A DNA stretch of 49,495 nt from the NCBI GenBank assembly GCA_963977065.1, contig CAXBNF010000020.1, forward strand, positions 1 to 49,495. Reading direction: 5' to 3'. Numbering within the stretch: position 1 is the first letter of the stretch; the number at the start of each line of letters is the position of its first letter. This DNA is from Planktosalinus sp963977065. GTDB taxonomy: Bacteria > Bacteroidota > Bacteroidia > Flavobacteriales > Flavobacteriaceae. The position numbers and the translations under genes were made by a program. Shown piece by piece: positions 9,323 through 18,159 of this stretch. The notes below the pieces were generated by a model that saw only the letters and a list, made by a program, of their open reading frames with translations, had not been told where the DNA came from and searched no databases.

Positions 9323-9748
9323 TTATTGCTTTTTGTTGTGATTTTTTTTAGCTTTATTTCGCATCACTAATTTAGAATTTTCCTTCCATGTATTGTATTG
9401 ACTTTCTGATAAGATTGATTTCATTTTATCCTGTATGGCTTTTCTCCTATTGAGTCTTTCAGATGCTCTATCATACAGTTCTTTTTGATTAGTATTATTG
9501 TTTAATTTTCTTTTTTCTGCTACTTGCTTTGCATTTGTCAAGTACATTTCATAAATTTCTTTGTGTTGTACTTCTGTTAAATCTAGCTGAAGTGTTAGCC
9601 TTTTGGTAGATAACTCTGCTTTTTGTTCTGGGCTAAGGTCTTGCCTTTCCTGCATCATTTTTTGACGCATTTCTTTTCTCTGTTCTTTTTCCTGACTAAA
9701 TCCAATTGTGGTTATTAATGCCAGAATAATGGTGCATATTGTTTTCAT
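9323..9748 (-). CDS. Small exported helical protein, third paralogue
   Basis: 141 residues with a signal peptide ending near GFSQE. The same architecture recurs: EMRQKMMQERQDLSPEQKAE, then LTLQLDLTEVQHKEIYEM, and a C-terminal MKSILSESQYNTW. It is closest in layout to the 8838 copy and is extended by a basic Lys/Asn tail. As the longest of three neighbouring paralogues it may be the ancestral form, though this cannot be judged here. Confidence 0.75.
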   Translation of the reverse strand: MKTICTIILALITTIGFSQEKEQRKEMRQKMMQERQDLSPEQKAELSTKRLTLQLDLTEVQHKEIYEMYLTNAKQVAEKRKLNNNTNQKELYDRASERLNRRKAIQDKMKSILSESQYNTWKENSKLVMRNKAKKNHNKKQ

Positions 9749-9937
9749 AATTTTTGTTTTTTAATCCTATTCACAAATTAGTTTGGATAGGAATTTTGTT
9801 AAATACATTATTAAGACACAAAAAATCCACTTTGGTTTAATAGGATTCTTTATGAAAACTAGAAATTGAAGTTAGGTTCTTGGAACAGAGTGTTTGTTAA
9901 AATTGGTTTAAAACTTGTCAGGTTTGAAAGGTGTCTT

Positions 9938-11623
9938 TTATTTAATCTCTACAAAAAGACCGTCTTCTGTTTTTTCAACTTTAGCTACTTTCTTTGAAGT
10001 GAGTCCTTTAATGGCTTTGTCCCATTTTTTGTTGGAAAGTTCAGTTTGAGTTTTTAAAACTTCCAAAGGCATTGTTTTAAATGGCTTTAAAATATTTAAT
10101 ACTAGTTTTTCATCTTCAGAAAGATCCACTTTTCGCTCTGGTTTCATTTGTGGGAAAAACAATACTTCTTGTATGGATGGATTGTTTGTTAAAAACATAA
10201 TTAATCGATCCATTCCAATCCCTAAACCGGAAGTGGGTGGCATACCATATTCCAGTGCTCTCACAAAGTCACGGTCAATGAACATGGCCTCGTCGTCACC
10301 TTTCTCACTTAAGCGCACTTGATCTTCAAAACGCTTTAATTGGTCAATAGGATCATTAAGTTCGGTATAGGCATTAGCAATTTCTTTTCCACACACCATG
10401 AGTTCAAAGCGTTCTGTAAGCTCTGGATTATCACGGTGTTCTTTACAAAGCGGACTCATTTCTTTAGGGTAATCAATAATAAAAGTGGGTTGGATAAAAT
10501 TACCTTCACATTTTTCACCAAAAATTTCATCAATCAATTTTCCTTTACCCATTGTATCATTTACTTCAACGCCCATTTCTTTTGCAGCTTTGCGCAGTTC
10601 ATCTTCATTTTTTCCTGAAACATCTAAACCTGTAAATTGTTTGATGGCATCAATCATTGTGACTCGAGGATACGGAGCTTTAAAGTCGATATGATGTTCT
10701 TTGAAAGTTACTTTTGATGTGCCGTTAACTGCTATTGCACAATGTTCTAAAAGCTGCTCGGTAAATTCCATCATCCAGTTATAATCCTTGTATGCCACAT
10801 ATATTTCCATGGCTGTAAACTCAGGATTGTGTGTGCGGTCCATTCCTTCATTTCTGAAGTTTTTGGAAAATTCATAGACACCGTCAAAACCACCTACAAT
10901 CAATCGTTTTAAATACAATTCATTAGCGATTCTTAAATACAAGGGAATGTCCAGCGCATTATGATGAGTGATGAATGGTTTTGCAGCTGCACCACCGGGG
11001 ATGGGTTGAAGTATGGGTGTTTCAACTTCAAAATAGTTTCGTTCATTAAAGAAGGAGCGCATTGCATTAAATAATTTGGTGCGTTTGATAAACACTTCCT
11101 TCACATGTGGATTTACAACAAGGTCTGCATAGCGTTGACGATAGCGCATTTCGGGGTCATTGAATTCGTCATAGGTATTCCCATCACTATCTGTTTTTGG
11201 TAAGGGTAGTGGTTTTAATGATTTGCTGAGTAGCTGAAAATTTTTAACCATAACTGTTTTTTCGCCTACTTGCGTAGTGAATAAAACTCCTTCAATACCA
11301 ATAAAATCACCTATGTCTAGTAGTTTTTTATATACTTCGTTATAAAGCGATTTATCCTCTCCGGAACAGATTTCATCTCGATTAAAATAAACCTGTATGC
11401 GTCCTTCAGCATCTTGTAATTCTGCAAAAGAAGCTTTTCCTTGAATGCGTCTTGACATAAGTCTTCCTGCTATTACCACCTTTTTTCCTTCCTCAAACTG
11501 ATTCTTTATTTTATTTGAGGTATGGTCAACTGGAAACAAAGCCGCAGGGTAAGGGTTGATATTCATAGCCCGCAATTGTGTTAGCTTTTCTCTTCGCACT
11601 AATTCCTGTTCTGAAAGTTGCAT
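9938..11623 (-). CDS. lysS: Lysyl-tRNA synthetase, class II
   Basis: 561 residues. It charges tRNA-Lys in the cytoplasm. The N-terminal OB fold (about 55-150) contains GRLMSRRIQGKASFAEL, and class II motif 2 reads FRNEGMDRTHNPEFTAME. Motif 3 is GLGIGMDRLIMFL near residue 475. A C-terminal extension of about 60 residues after the core (from about LSEDEKLVLN) is longer than in E. coli LysS and is typical of Bacteroidota, from memory. A TATCTTTG -7 element lies 23 bases upstream. Confidence 0.97.
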   Translation of the reverse strand: MQLSEQELVRREKLTQLRAMNINPYPAALFPVDHTSNKIKNQFEEGKKVVIAGRLMSRRIQGKASFAELQDAEGRIQVYFNRDEICSGEDKSLYNEVYKKLLDIGDFIGIEGVLFTTQVGEKTVMVKNFQLLSKSLKPLPLPKTDSDGNTYDEFNDPEMRYRQRYADLVVNPHVKEVFIKRTKLFNAMRSFFNERNYFEVETPILQPIPGGAAAKPFITHHNALDIPLYLRIANELYLKRLIVGGFDGVYEFSKNFRNEGMDRTHNPEFTAMEIYVAYKDYNWMMEFTEQLLEHCAIAVNGTSKVTFKEHHIDFKAPYPRVTMIDAIKQFTGLDVSGKNEDELRKAAKEMGVEVNDTMGKGKLIDEIFGEKCEGNFIQPTFIIDYPKEMSPLCKEHRDNPELTERFELMVCGKEIANAYTELNDPIDQLKRFEDQVRLSEKGDDEAMFIDRDFVRALEYGMPPTSGLGIGMDRLIMFLTNNPSIQEVLFFPQMKPERKVDLSEDEKLVLNILKPFKTMPLEVLKTQTELSNKKWDKAIKGLTSKKVAKVEKTEDGLFVEIK

Positions 11624-11645
11624 ATTTTACAAAGTTTTGAAGGCG

Positions 11646-11653
11646 CAAAGATA
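11646..11653 (-). promoter_or_regulatory. -7 promoter element of lysS
   Basis: TATCTTTG on the minus strand matches the Bacteroidota -7 consensus TANNTTTG and lies 23 bases before the lysS start. No convincing -33 TTTG is seen. Confidence 0.55.
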
Positions 11654-11764
11654 CGTTTTTGTTAAAAATATTTGTAAAAATTGATGAACTATGTGTTCTA
11701 ATAATCAGATATAAATTCTATTTTTGAATTAGCTGAAAAAGCTAAAAAATCTTTTATCTTATTT

Positions 11765-11923
11765 ATGAGCATTTGGAGAGTTATACTTGCAATTATATTT
11801 CCACCCCTTTCAGTGATTGATAAAGGGTGTGGCTCTATAGTTATTGTATTTATTTTAACGGTTCTGGGTTGGATTCCCGGGGTCATTGCGGCTTTAATTA
11901 TTTTAAACAATCCTAAAAATTAA
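11765..11923 (+). CDS. YqaE/Pmp3 family small membrane protein
   Basis: 52 residues, a standard Pmp3/UPF0057 length. It begins MSIWRVILAIIFPPLSV and has two hydrophobic segments (about 3-20 and 27-47) separated by DKGCGS, then GWIPGVIAALII. The family affects membrane potential and salt or cold tolerance in yeast and plants; its bacterial role is poorly known. The frame stays open 20 codons upstream but has no ATG, GTG or TTG there, so this ATG is chosen. The stop lies 4 bases before the next lipoprotein gene, so both are probably one transcript. Confidence 0.88.
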   Translation: MSIWRVILAIIFPPLSVIDKGCGSIVIVFILTVLGWIPGVIAALIILNNPKN

Positions 11924-11927
11924 TATT

Positions 11928-12674
11928 ATGAGAATTTTATTTCTTATTTCAATGTCTTTTTTCTTGTTTCTTTTTTCTTCCTGCGAATTTACAGAAACCT
12001 TAGTTTTAAATGCAGACGGAAGTGGCGAAATGAAAGTTCAAATGGATGCCTCTGCTATGATTGCAATGATGTCCTCAATGGGGAACGAGGAAGAAAATGA
12101 AAAAATGAATGATAAAATTGACACTACCTTTTACTTCAGAGACATATTTGCTGACAAAAAAGATAGTATTGCTACTTTGCCAATAGAACAGCAAGAGCGA
12201 CTAAAAAAATTAGAATCATATGGAGTTCACGTTTCAATGGATACCGAAGCGGAAAAAATGGTTTATGATATTTTTATAAATTTCAAATCAATAAACGAGG
12301 CAGACAATTTATTTGATGCATTCAATCAAATTAACAATACAGGTATCAATTCCACCTCAGAAACTGAACAATCTCCGTCGCAGGAGAGTGTAAAAGTGAG
12401 ATATTCTTTTGAAAACAATGTTTTTAAAAGGGATGCTTATATAGCTGATGTTGAATTACACAAAACTGAAATGGATAGTTTGAAGGGAATGGAAATGATG
12501 CTGGGGGGTACTTTATATAAATTGAATTATACCTTTCCGAAAAAAATTAAATCTACCAATCAAGAGGAAGCCACCTTTAGCGGTGATAGAAAAACACTTT
12601 TTTACCAGGTTGAATATTTAGACTACCTGAAAAATCCTGACCTTATGGATATTGAAGTGGTGCTCGAAAAGTAA
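11928..12674 (+). CDS. Predicted lipoprotein of unknown function
   Basis: 248 residues. The signal peptide ends in the lipobox LFSSC, then EFTETLVLNADGSGEMKV, a beta-strand opening common in Flavobacteria lipoproteins. The middle is rich in Met and in Glu/Asp/Lys, the predicted fold mixes strands and helices, and there are no further membrane segments. I do not recognise a named domain. It follows the Pmp3 gene by 4 bases and converges on accD. Confidence 0.75.
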   Translation: MRILFLISMSFFLFLFSSCEFTETLVLNADGSGEMKVQMDASAMIAMMSSMGNEEENEKMNDKIDTTFYFRDIFADKKDSIATLPIEQQERLKKLESYGVHVSMDTEAEKMVYDIFINFKSINEADNLFDAFNQINNTGINSTSETEQSPSQESVKVRYSFENNVFKRDAYIADVELHKTEMDSLKGMEMMLGGTLYKLNYTFPKKIKSTNQEEATFSGDRKTLFYQVEYLDYLKNPDLMDIEVVLEK

Positions 12675-12728
12675 GACTAGTTTTAAATCAACCCAAACGA
12701 GCCTCAGATTTGCAAAGAATTTTAATTT

Positions 12729-13592
12729 TTAAGCAGTTTCTCTTATGGGTTTGTTTAAAATTAAGTCAATATATTTATTGATGTTCTTTTTTAAATCTTT
12801 TCTATGAGAGATAAAATCTAGGAATCCATGTTCGAGAAGGAATTCTGCGGTTTGAAAACCTTCAGGCAATTCTTTTCCAGTGGTGTCTCTAACAACTCTG
12901 GGTCCGGCAAATCCAATTAAAGCTCCGGGTTCAGAAATGTTTATGTCTCCCAGCATTGCAAATGAAGCTGTTGTGCCACCAGTTGTGGGGTCTGTACATA
13001 AAGAAATATATGGTATTCCGGCATCAGAAAGCTGCGCTAGTTTGGCAGATGTTTTTGCTAACTGCATTAGAGAGAAAGCAGCTTCCATCATTCTGGCACC
13101 ACCACTTTTTGAAATAATAAGTAGGGGTGTTTTCTTTTTTAATGCGTAATCTGCAGCGCGGGTTATTTTTTCACCAACTACAGCTCCCATAGAGCCACCA
13201 ATAAATGCAAAGTCCATACAAGCAATCACAAGGTTTTCCCCCATTGACTTTCCAACTGCTGTCCTTACAGCGTCTTTTAATCCCGTTTTGTCTTGTGCGT
13301 CTTTTAACCTGTCTATATACTTTTTAGTGTCTACAAAACTTAGCGGGTCTTTTGAACTTAAATTCTTATCCAGTTCTTTGAATTTATTATCATCAAATAG
13401 TATTTCAAAATATTCCTTACTTCCAATGCGCACGTGATAGCCATCTTCAGGGCTAACATAAAAATTGAGTGCCAGTTCTTCAGCGTCTACAATTTTACCC
13501 GTGGGGGATTTATACCACAAACCTTTGGGGACGTCTTTTTTGTCTTCGGTTGCTGTTTGAATTCCTTTTTTTGTTCTTTTAAACCAGGCCAT
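12729..13592 (-). CDS. accD: Acetyl-CoA carboxylase carboxyltransferase beta subunit, lacking the zinc-ribbon cysteines
   Basis: 287 residues. With AccA it transfers the carboxyl group from biotin to acetyl-CoA, the first step of fatty acid synthesis. Core signatures are present: SKSGGARMMEA, TDPTTGGTTASFAMLGD and EPGALIGFAGPRV. The N-terminal zinc ribbon, where other AccDs have two Cys pairs, reads WYKSPTGKI and YVSPEDGYHV with no Cys at those sites. I recall the same in other Flavobacteria, so it is probably a lineage trait. It lies 64 bases after fba in a probable tamL-fba-accD unit. Confidence 0.96.
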   Translation of the reverse strand: MAWFKRTKKGIQTATEDKKDVPKGLWYKSPTGKIVDAEELALNFYVSPEDGYHVRIGSKEYFEILFDDNKFKELDKNLSSKDPLSFVDTKKYIDRLKDAQDKTGLKDAVRTAVGKSMGENLVIACMDFAFIGGSMGAVVGEKITRAADYALKKKTPLLIISKSGGARMMEAAFSLMQLAKTSAKLAQLSDAGIPYISLCTDPTTGGTTASFAMLGDINISEPGALIGFAGPRVVRDTTGKELPEGFQTAEFLLEHGFLDFISHRKDLKKNINKYIDLILNKPIRETA

Positions 13593-13594
13593 GG

Positions 13595-13628
13595 GATTTA
13601 TGATTTAAGATTAACGATTTGAGATTTT
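13595..13628. repeat. Degenerate heptanucleotide tandem repeat between fba and accD
   Basis: Five seven-base units in a row (GATTTAT, GATTTAA, GATTAAC, GATTTGA, GATTTT), each starting GATT. They fill about half of the gap before accD. Function unknown; a second heptamer repeat, of different sequence, lies at 31718. Confidence 0.7.
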
Positions 13629-13656
13629 AAAAATTAAAAATACCAATTAACAATCA

Positions 13657-14727
13657 TTAGAGTGTATTAATATTGTTTAGGTCTCTAAAGGCTTGCTCGA
13701 GACGAGTTTTGAAAGTCAATTCGCCTTCGCGAAGCCATTTTCTGGGATCATAATATTTTTTATTTGGTAATGCATCACCTTCAGGGTTGCCAATTTGAGT
13801 TTTTAGAAAATCTATGTTTTGAACCATATAATCTCTAATTCCCTCTGTGAAAGCAAATTGTAAATCGGTATCAATATTCATTTTTACAACACCATAACTA
13901 ATGGCTTCTCTAATTTCCTGAACAGATGAGCCACTACCACCATGAAAAACAAAGTCAATGGGATTGTGTTCTGTGCCAAACTTTTTCTGGACATATTCCT
14001 GAGAATTTTTCAGAATAATGGGGGTTAATTTAACATTTCCCGGTTTGTAAACACCATGTACATTTCCAAAAGCTGCAGCAATCGTAAAGCGATTACTTAC
14101 TTTTTTTAGTTCTTCATAGGCATAGGCTACTTCTTCAGGCTGAGTATAAAGTTTTGAAGAATCGACATTTGTATTATCCACACCATCTTCTTCACCACCA
14201 GTTATTCCTAATTCTATTTCAAGAGTCATGTCCATTTTTGACATACGCTCTAAATACCGTTTTGAAATTTCAATATTCTCTTCAATAGACTCCTCAGAAA
14301 GGTCTAGCATGTGTGAGCTGTAAAGGGGCTTTCCATAGACTTTGAAATGTTCTTCACCGGCATCAAGAAGCCCGTCAATCCACGGTAATAATTTTTTCGC
14401 ACAATGGTCTGTGTGAAGTATTACTACTGCACCATATACTTTTGCAAGCTCGTGAATGTGTTTTGCACCGGCTATTCCACCGGCAATGGCAGCTTCTTGG
14501 TTTGTGTTAGGGAGACCTTTTCCGGCATTGAAATGTGCTCCGCCGTTTGAAAATTGAATAATCACCGGTGAGTTTAAAGCGGAAGCTGTTTCTAAAACTG
14601 AGTTGATTGTATTTGATCCTACTACATTTACCGCAGGAAGAGCAAAGCCTTTCGCCTTAGCTAGTTTATGTATTTCTTGAACAGTAGCACCTGTTGCTAC
14701 TCCAGCTTTGATATGTTGATTTGCCAT
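13657..14727 (-). CDS. fbaA: Class II fructose-bisphosphate aldolase
   Basis: 356 residues from the ATG at 14727, which gives MANQHIKAGV and matches the E. coli enzyme (359). The frame is open 23 codons further, to 14796, but that stretch is not family-like and would overlap tamL. It cleaves fructose 1,6-bisphosphate to dihydroxyacetone phosphate and glyceraldehyde 3-phosphate, using zinc. Visible sites are HTDHCAKKLLPWIDGLL (zinc His and catalytic Asp), AAFGNVHGVY and FHGGSGSS. Cytoplasmic glycolysis and gluconeogenesis. Confidence 0.97.
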   Translation of the reverse strand: MANQHIKAGVATGATVQEIHKLAKAKGFALPAVNVVGSNTINSVLETASALNSPVIIQFSNGGAHFNAGKGLPNTNQEAAIAGGIAGAKHIHELAKVYGAVVILHTDHCAKKLLPWIDGLLDAGEEHFKVYGKPLYSSHMLDLSEESIEENIEISKRYLERMSKMDMTLEIELGITGGEEDGVDNTNVDSSKLYTQPEEVAYAYEELKKVSNRFTIAAAFGNVHGVYKPGNVKLTPIILKNSQEYVQKKFGTEHNPIDFVFHGGSGSSVQEIREAISYGVVKMNIDTDLQFAFTEGIRDYMVQNIDFLKTQIGNPEGDALPNKKYYDPRKWLREGELTFKTRLEQAFRDLNNINTL

Positions 14728-14773
14728 GTTAATTTCTCTTGATTCAATTAACAAAGATAAAAAAAATATACCC

Positions 14774-17383
14774 TTAAAAGGGATAGTTGATACCAATGTT
14801 TAATGTTGTATTACTAAAATTGTATTCTTTAAACCAGCGGTTACCTTCAGATCTGGCAGGGTTGTAGGTTTTAAAGCCCAAATCACCCCTTAAAACAAAA
14901 AAACCAAAATCATATCTTAATCCAAATCCAGAACCAATCGCGACGTCATTAAGGTCTGAAAGACTTTCAAATGTTGATTTTTCATCGGTCACATTGTCAA
15001 GTGCATTCCAAATGTTTCCCGTATCTACAAAAAGAGCCCCCTTGAAAGAGCCAAGTATTGTAAATCGATATTCAATATTGGCAGCAAGTTTTAAGTTTGC
15101 TTCATTAAACTCATCTCCTCTGTCACTTGCGCCTGGTCCCAGCCTGAAAGGTAACCAGCCTCTATTGTCATTTGGACCTCCTGCAAAGTAACTTCTTGTG
15201 AAGGGAATGCTGTTTGAATTTCCATAAGGCATAGCAAATCCACCAAATAATCTTAGCGCAATATGTGTTTGTTTATTGACTTCCCAATAGCGCACATACT
15301 CAGAATCTAGTTTTATATACTGAGAAAAGTTGACACCAAAAACTTCATAATTGTCATTGCTATTTTTTTCAATTCCGGCAAGTGAAGAAACTGCGGAGAG
15401 TAAATTTCCGGCAAATTCAAGCTTTAATCTTATTCTTGAAAACTGATTGTCAAAAACACTTTTTCGTGAGTCTCTAATCCAGGTAATATTTGATGCAAAA
15501 ATCAAATTGTTTTCGGTGAGTCGATCTTTTTGCTGATTGATATTTCTTAAATTTTGAACATCATCTGCATCAAGGCCATCAAGGAGGTTTTGATTAAAAT
15601 CGTCCAGGAAATTTGATGTTCCTTCAGGAATAATTAAATCTATGCGATTGTTGTTTTCGTCTAAATTGAAGTAAGAATCACTAGCATTTGTGCCTAGTGC
15701 AATGTCATTTAGTCTGTCATAAGAATTTTCATAAACATTGAAATAGTTTTCAGTATTGAGATTCCTTACATACTGAATGTTCATTAAATCGAGCCTGTAA
15801 GTGTGCATTCTGGTTGGATTCCATTTGTAATTCCAGATAAGACTTGTTGTTTGTTTGTCAAGCCCAATGTTTTTTTGACTGCTTGCCCCAATGCTTATAT
15901 TGGTATAAGGGGACATATATTTTGGAATGATCTTTTCTGTATTGAGGGGAAAAAGAATTCTGGGAATACCAAGTTTGATGTCGCCACCAATCTCTGAAAT
16001 ATTGAAAAAACGGCTGTCACGGTCTGCAACATCTTTTGAAGAACCAAGACTACCACGACCTGAAATTTCAAGTATTTCAGCACCTTTAAACACGTTTCTA
16101 GTTAAAAAAGAAGTGCTAAATCCCACACCAAATTCTTGGATATTTGAGGTTGAAGCATCCACATCAAAGCTAATTCCATATTTTTTTCTTGGGGAAAGTA
16201 ATATGGTTGTTATAAGTTCTGTTTGAGAAGTATCAGCAGGATTTAATTCATAGTTTATATTTGGATATCTAAAAACCCTGAGCTCACTCAAGTGGGTATA
16301 AGTAAGGGTTCTGTCTGTGTCTTTAAAAATGGTTCCGGGGTTTATAAAGATAGCGTCAGTGATTGTTTTTGGTCTGTATTTTATTTTATCATAACCATAA
16401 AGAGTGATGCCATTAAAGTCAATCGAATCAGAATATTTTTTATTTCGGTTTTCATATGAATAGTCGGTTACCACTTTGGTTTTTCCGATTGTGTGTATCT
16501 TAAAAGGTTGTTGAATGGTGGTGTCTCCCATTTGAATGTTTCTGTCTCCAATTAAATATTCAATATTTGCTTTGTGACCTGTATTTACTGTATCTGCAAT
16601 AAAAGAAATGTATTCCTGGTTGAAGTTATAGAGACCAGAGTTACGCATCAATATAGTTACACGGTCTCTTTCATTTGCAAAATTATTTCTGGAGTATTGC
16701 TCTCCAGACTTTACCAAACTGCGTCTTTGAGAGAGCTTAAAAATGGAGTCAACCACAGGTGAATCAATCATCACTTTTATTGAATCAACAAAATAAGGTT
16801 TTTGACGATCTACAGTATATACTATTGAAGCACGTTTTGGTTTAACAGTATCGCTTATAACTTTATAACTGGCCTTTGCATTTAGCCAGCCAAAACTTTT
16901 ATAATATTCTTCAATCCTAGCTTTTGAACGTTCAGCCCTGTCATTTCTTATAACCACAGGTGCTTCACCATTATTTTTTAACCAGCTGTTAAACCCTGAT
17001 TTGTAGTTGACAATTTCATCAACTTGTTTTTGTGAGAATATATTTATAAGTCGCTGCTTTTTTTGTGGTGTTTTGTATAACTGTGCGTAATAGACAGAAT
17101 CTGTTTTTTCACTTGCTAGATTAAAAGAATGTAAAGCTATTGGAATTCCCAATAATTTTGTGTTAGGTTCCTGAATAATCTGACTGTAAACACCACTTTC
17201 GTTAATTTCTTGACCATCAACAATAATGGTATTTTGAGTGAGCAATAATTCATCGTCCTTAACTTTCTTTACGGCATCACAGGAACTCAGTATGGTTATT
17301 AATAAGAATATATATGGTATTTTTGTAAAATGCCCGAAACATCTAATTGTTTTTGAGAGATTTTGTTTTGTTTCAATGGGCAT
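14774..17383 (-). CDS. Lipidated BamA/TamA-family outer membrane protein (TamL type)
   Basis: 869 residues. Unlike classic TamA, it has a lipoprotein signal with lipobox ILSSC. POTRA-like repeats follow (about 60-400), for example KPYFVDSIKVMIDSPVV, then a 16-strand Omp85-type barrel to the C terminus, ending ITL/GINYPF-like with terminal Phe. The barrel contains the gate-type motif FAGGPNDNRGWLPFRLGPG (cf. the VRGF/Y region). Family knowledge: in Bacteroidota a lipidated TamA homologue helps assemble outer membrane proteins. First gene of a probable tamL-fba-accD unit, with a good promoter 20-30 bases upstream. Confidence 0.9.
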   Translation of the reverse strand: MPIETKQNLSKTIRCFGHFTKIPYIFLLITILSSCDAVKKVKDDELLLTQNTIIVDGQEINESGVYSQIIQEPNTKLLGIPIALHSFNLASEKTDSVYYAQLYKTPQKKQRLINIFSQKQVDEIVNYKSGFNSWLKNNGEAPVVIRNDRAERSKARIEEYYKSFGWLNAKASYKVISDTVKPKRASIVYTVDRQKPYFVDSIKVMIDSPVVDSIFKLSQRRSLVKSGEQYSRNNFANERDRVTILMRNSGLYNFNQEYISFIADTVNTGHKANIEYLIGDRNIQMGDTTIQQPFKIHTIGKTKVVTDYSYENRNKKYSDSIDFNGITLYGYDKIKYRPKTITDAIFINPGTIFKDTDRTLTYTHLSELRVFRYPNINYELNPADTSQTELITTILLSPRKKYGISFDVDASTSNIQEFGVGFSTSFLTRNVFKGAEILEISGRGSLGSSKDVADRDSRFFNISEIGGDIKLGIPRILFPLNTEKIIPKYMSPYTNISIGASSQKNIGLDKQTTSLIWNYKWNPTRMHTYRLDLMNIQYVRNLNTENYFNVYENSYDRLNDIALGTNASDSYFNLDENNNRIDLIIPEGTSNFLDDFNQNLLDGLDADDVQNLRNINQQKDRLTENNLIFASNITWIRDSRKSVFDNQFSRIRLKLEFAGNLLSAVSSLAGIEKNSNDNYEVFGVNFSQYIKLDSEYVRYWEVNKQTHIALRLFGGFAMPYGNSNSIPFTRSYFAGGPNDNRGWLPFRLGPGASDRGDEFNEANLKLAANIEYRFTILGSFKGALFVDTGNIWNALDNVTDEKSTFESLSDLNDVAIGSGFGLRYDFGFFVLRGDLGFKTYNPARSEGNRWFKEYNFSNTTLNIGINYPF

Positions 17384-17409
17384 TATAAAAAGAAAAATTT
17401 ATTAGTATT

Positions 17410-17439
17410 CAAAAATACACGTTTTGCATGATTAGCAAA
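17410..17439 (-). promoter_or_regulatory. tamL promoter
   Basis: Minus-strand TTTG (17436-17439), an 18-base spacer and TATTTTTG (17410-17417) fit the Bacteroidota -33/-7 pattern. The predicted transcript start is near 17405, about 20 bases before the tamL ATG. The -33 box lies inside the first codons of the divergent trmH gene. Confidence 0.7.
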
Positions 17440-18159
17440 AGTCAAATAAAGTTAATAACGTCTTTAAAACAAAAAAAATATAGAATCACGCATGATTTAT
17501 TTTTTGTCGAAGGTACAAAAGTTATTCAGGAGTTTTATGGAGCCGGTTGGGAGATTTATGCTCTTTTTTCAACTGAAGAAATTGATTTTGTCCCTAAGGG
17601 CAAAGTTACACTCATTTCAGAAATTGAATTAAAAAAAATTAGCGCATTAAAAACACCCAATAAGGCACTAGCAGTTTTCAAATTACCGGCACTGAAACCC
17701 ATAGTTTCAGTCAATTTTTCAGTTGCACTTGATGGTATTAGAGATCCCGGAAATCTGGGTACTATCATCAGGTTGTGTGACTGGTTTGGGGTAAAAACAC
17801 TTCTTTGTTCTCACGATACTGTTGATTGTTTTAATCCCAAAGTAATTCAATCATCGATGGGTTCACTGGCTAGGATTGAGGTGCATTATTTAGATTTAGA
17901 AAATTATTTTGAAAAAAATCATCTTCCGGTTTATGGTGCTTTTATGGAAGGAGATAATGTGTATGTGGAAAAACTTCCGCGCCAAGCGATTTTACTTATG
18001 GGTAATGAGGGGAATGGGATCTCTACAAAACTTGAAAAGTTTCTTTCAAAAAAAATTAGTATTCCTCAATTTGGTCTTGACCATAAAACAGAAAGCCTCA
18101 ATGTAGCAATGGCAACCTCCATTTTATTAAGTGAGTTTCATCGATCTACTGAAATGTAA
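17428..18159 (+). CDS. SpoU/TrmH-family RNA methyltransferase
   Basis: 243 residues. The N-terminal RNA-binding part (about 1-95) is followed by the SPOUT knot domain with ALDGIRDPGNLGTIIRLCDW (motif 1), LLMGNEGNGIS (motif 2) and IPQFGLDHKTESLNVAMA (motif 3). It probably 2'-O-methylates a ribose in rRNA or tRNA using SAM; the exact site is not predictable. It is divergent from tamL (44 bases) and overlaps the porT gene tail to tail by 14 bases. Confidence 0.93.
   Translation: MISKSQIKLITSLKQKKYRITHDLFFVEGTKVIQEFYGAGWEIYALFSTEEIDFVPKGKVTLISEIELKKISALKTPNKALAVFKLPALKPIVSVNFSVALDGIRDPGNLGTIIRLCDWFGVKTLLCSHDTVDCFNPKVIQSSMGSLARIEVHYLDLENYFEKNHLPVYGAFMEGDNVYVEKLPRQAILLMGNEGNGISTKLEKFLSKKISIPQFGLDHKTESLNVAMATSILLSEFHRSTEM

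Noticed and set aside
11698..11910. 70-codon frame on the minus strand
   Set aside because: Antisense shadow of the Pmp3/YqaE gene; its composition is not protein-like and the plus strand has a recognisable family.
14728..14796. N-terminal extension of the fba gene to 14796
   Set aside because: Would overlap tamL and adds 23 residues unlike any class II aldolase; the ATG at 14727 gives the standard length.
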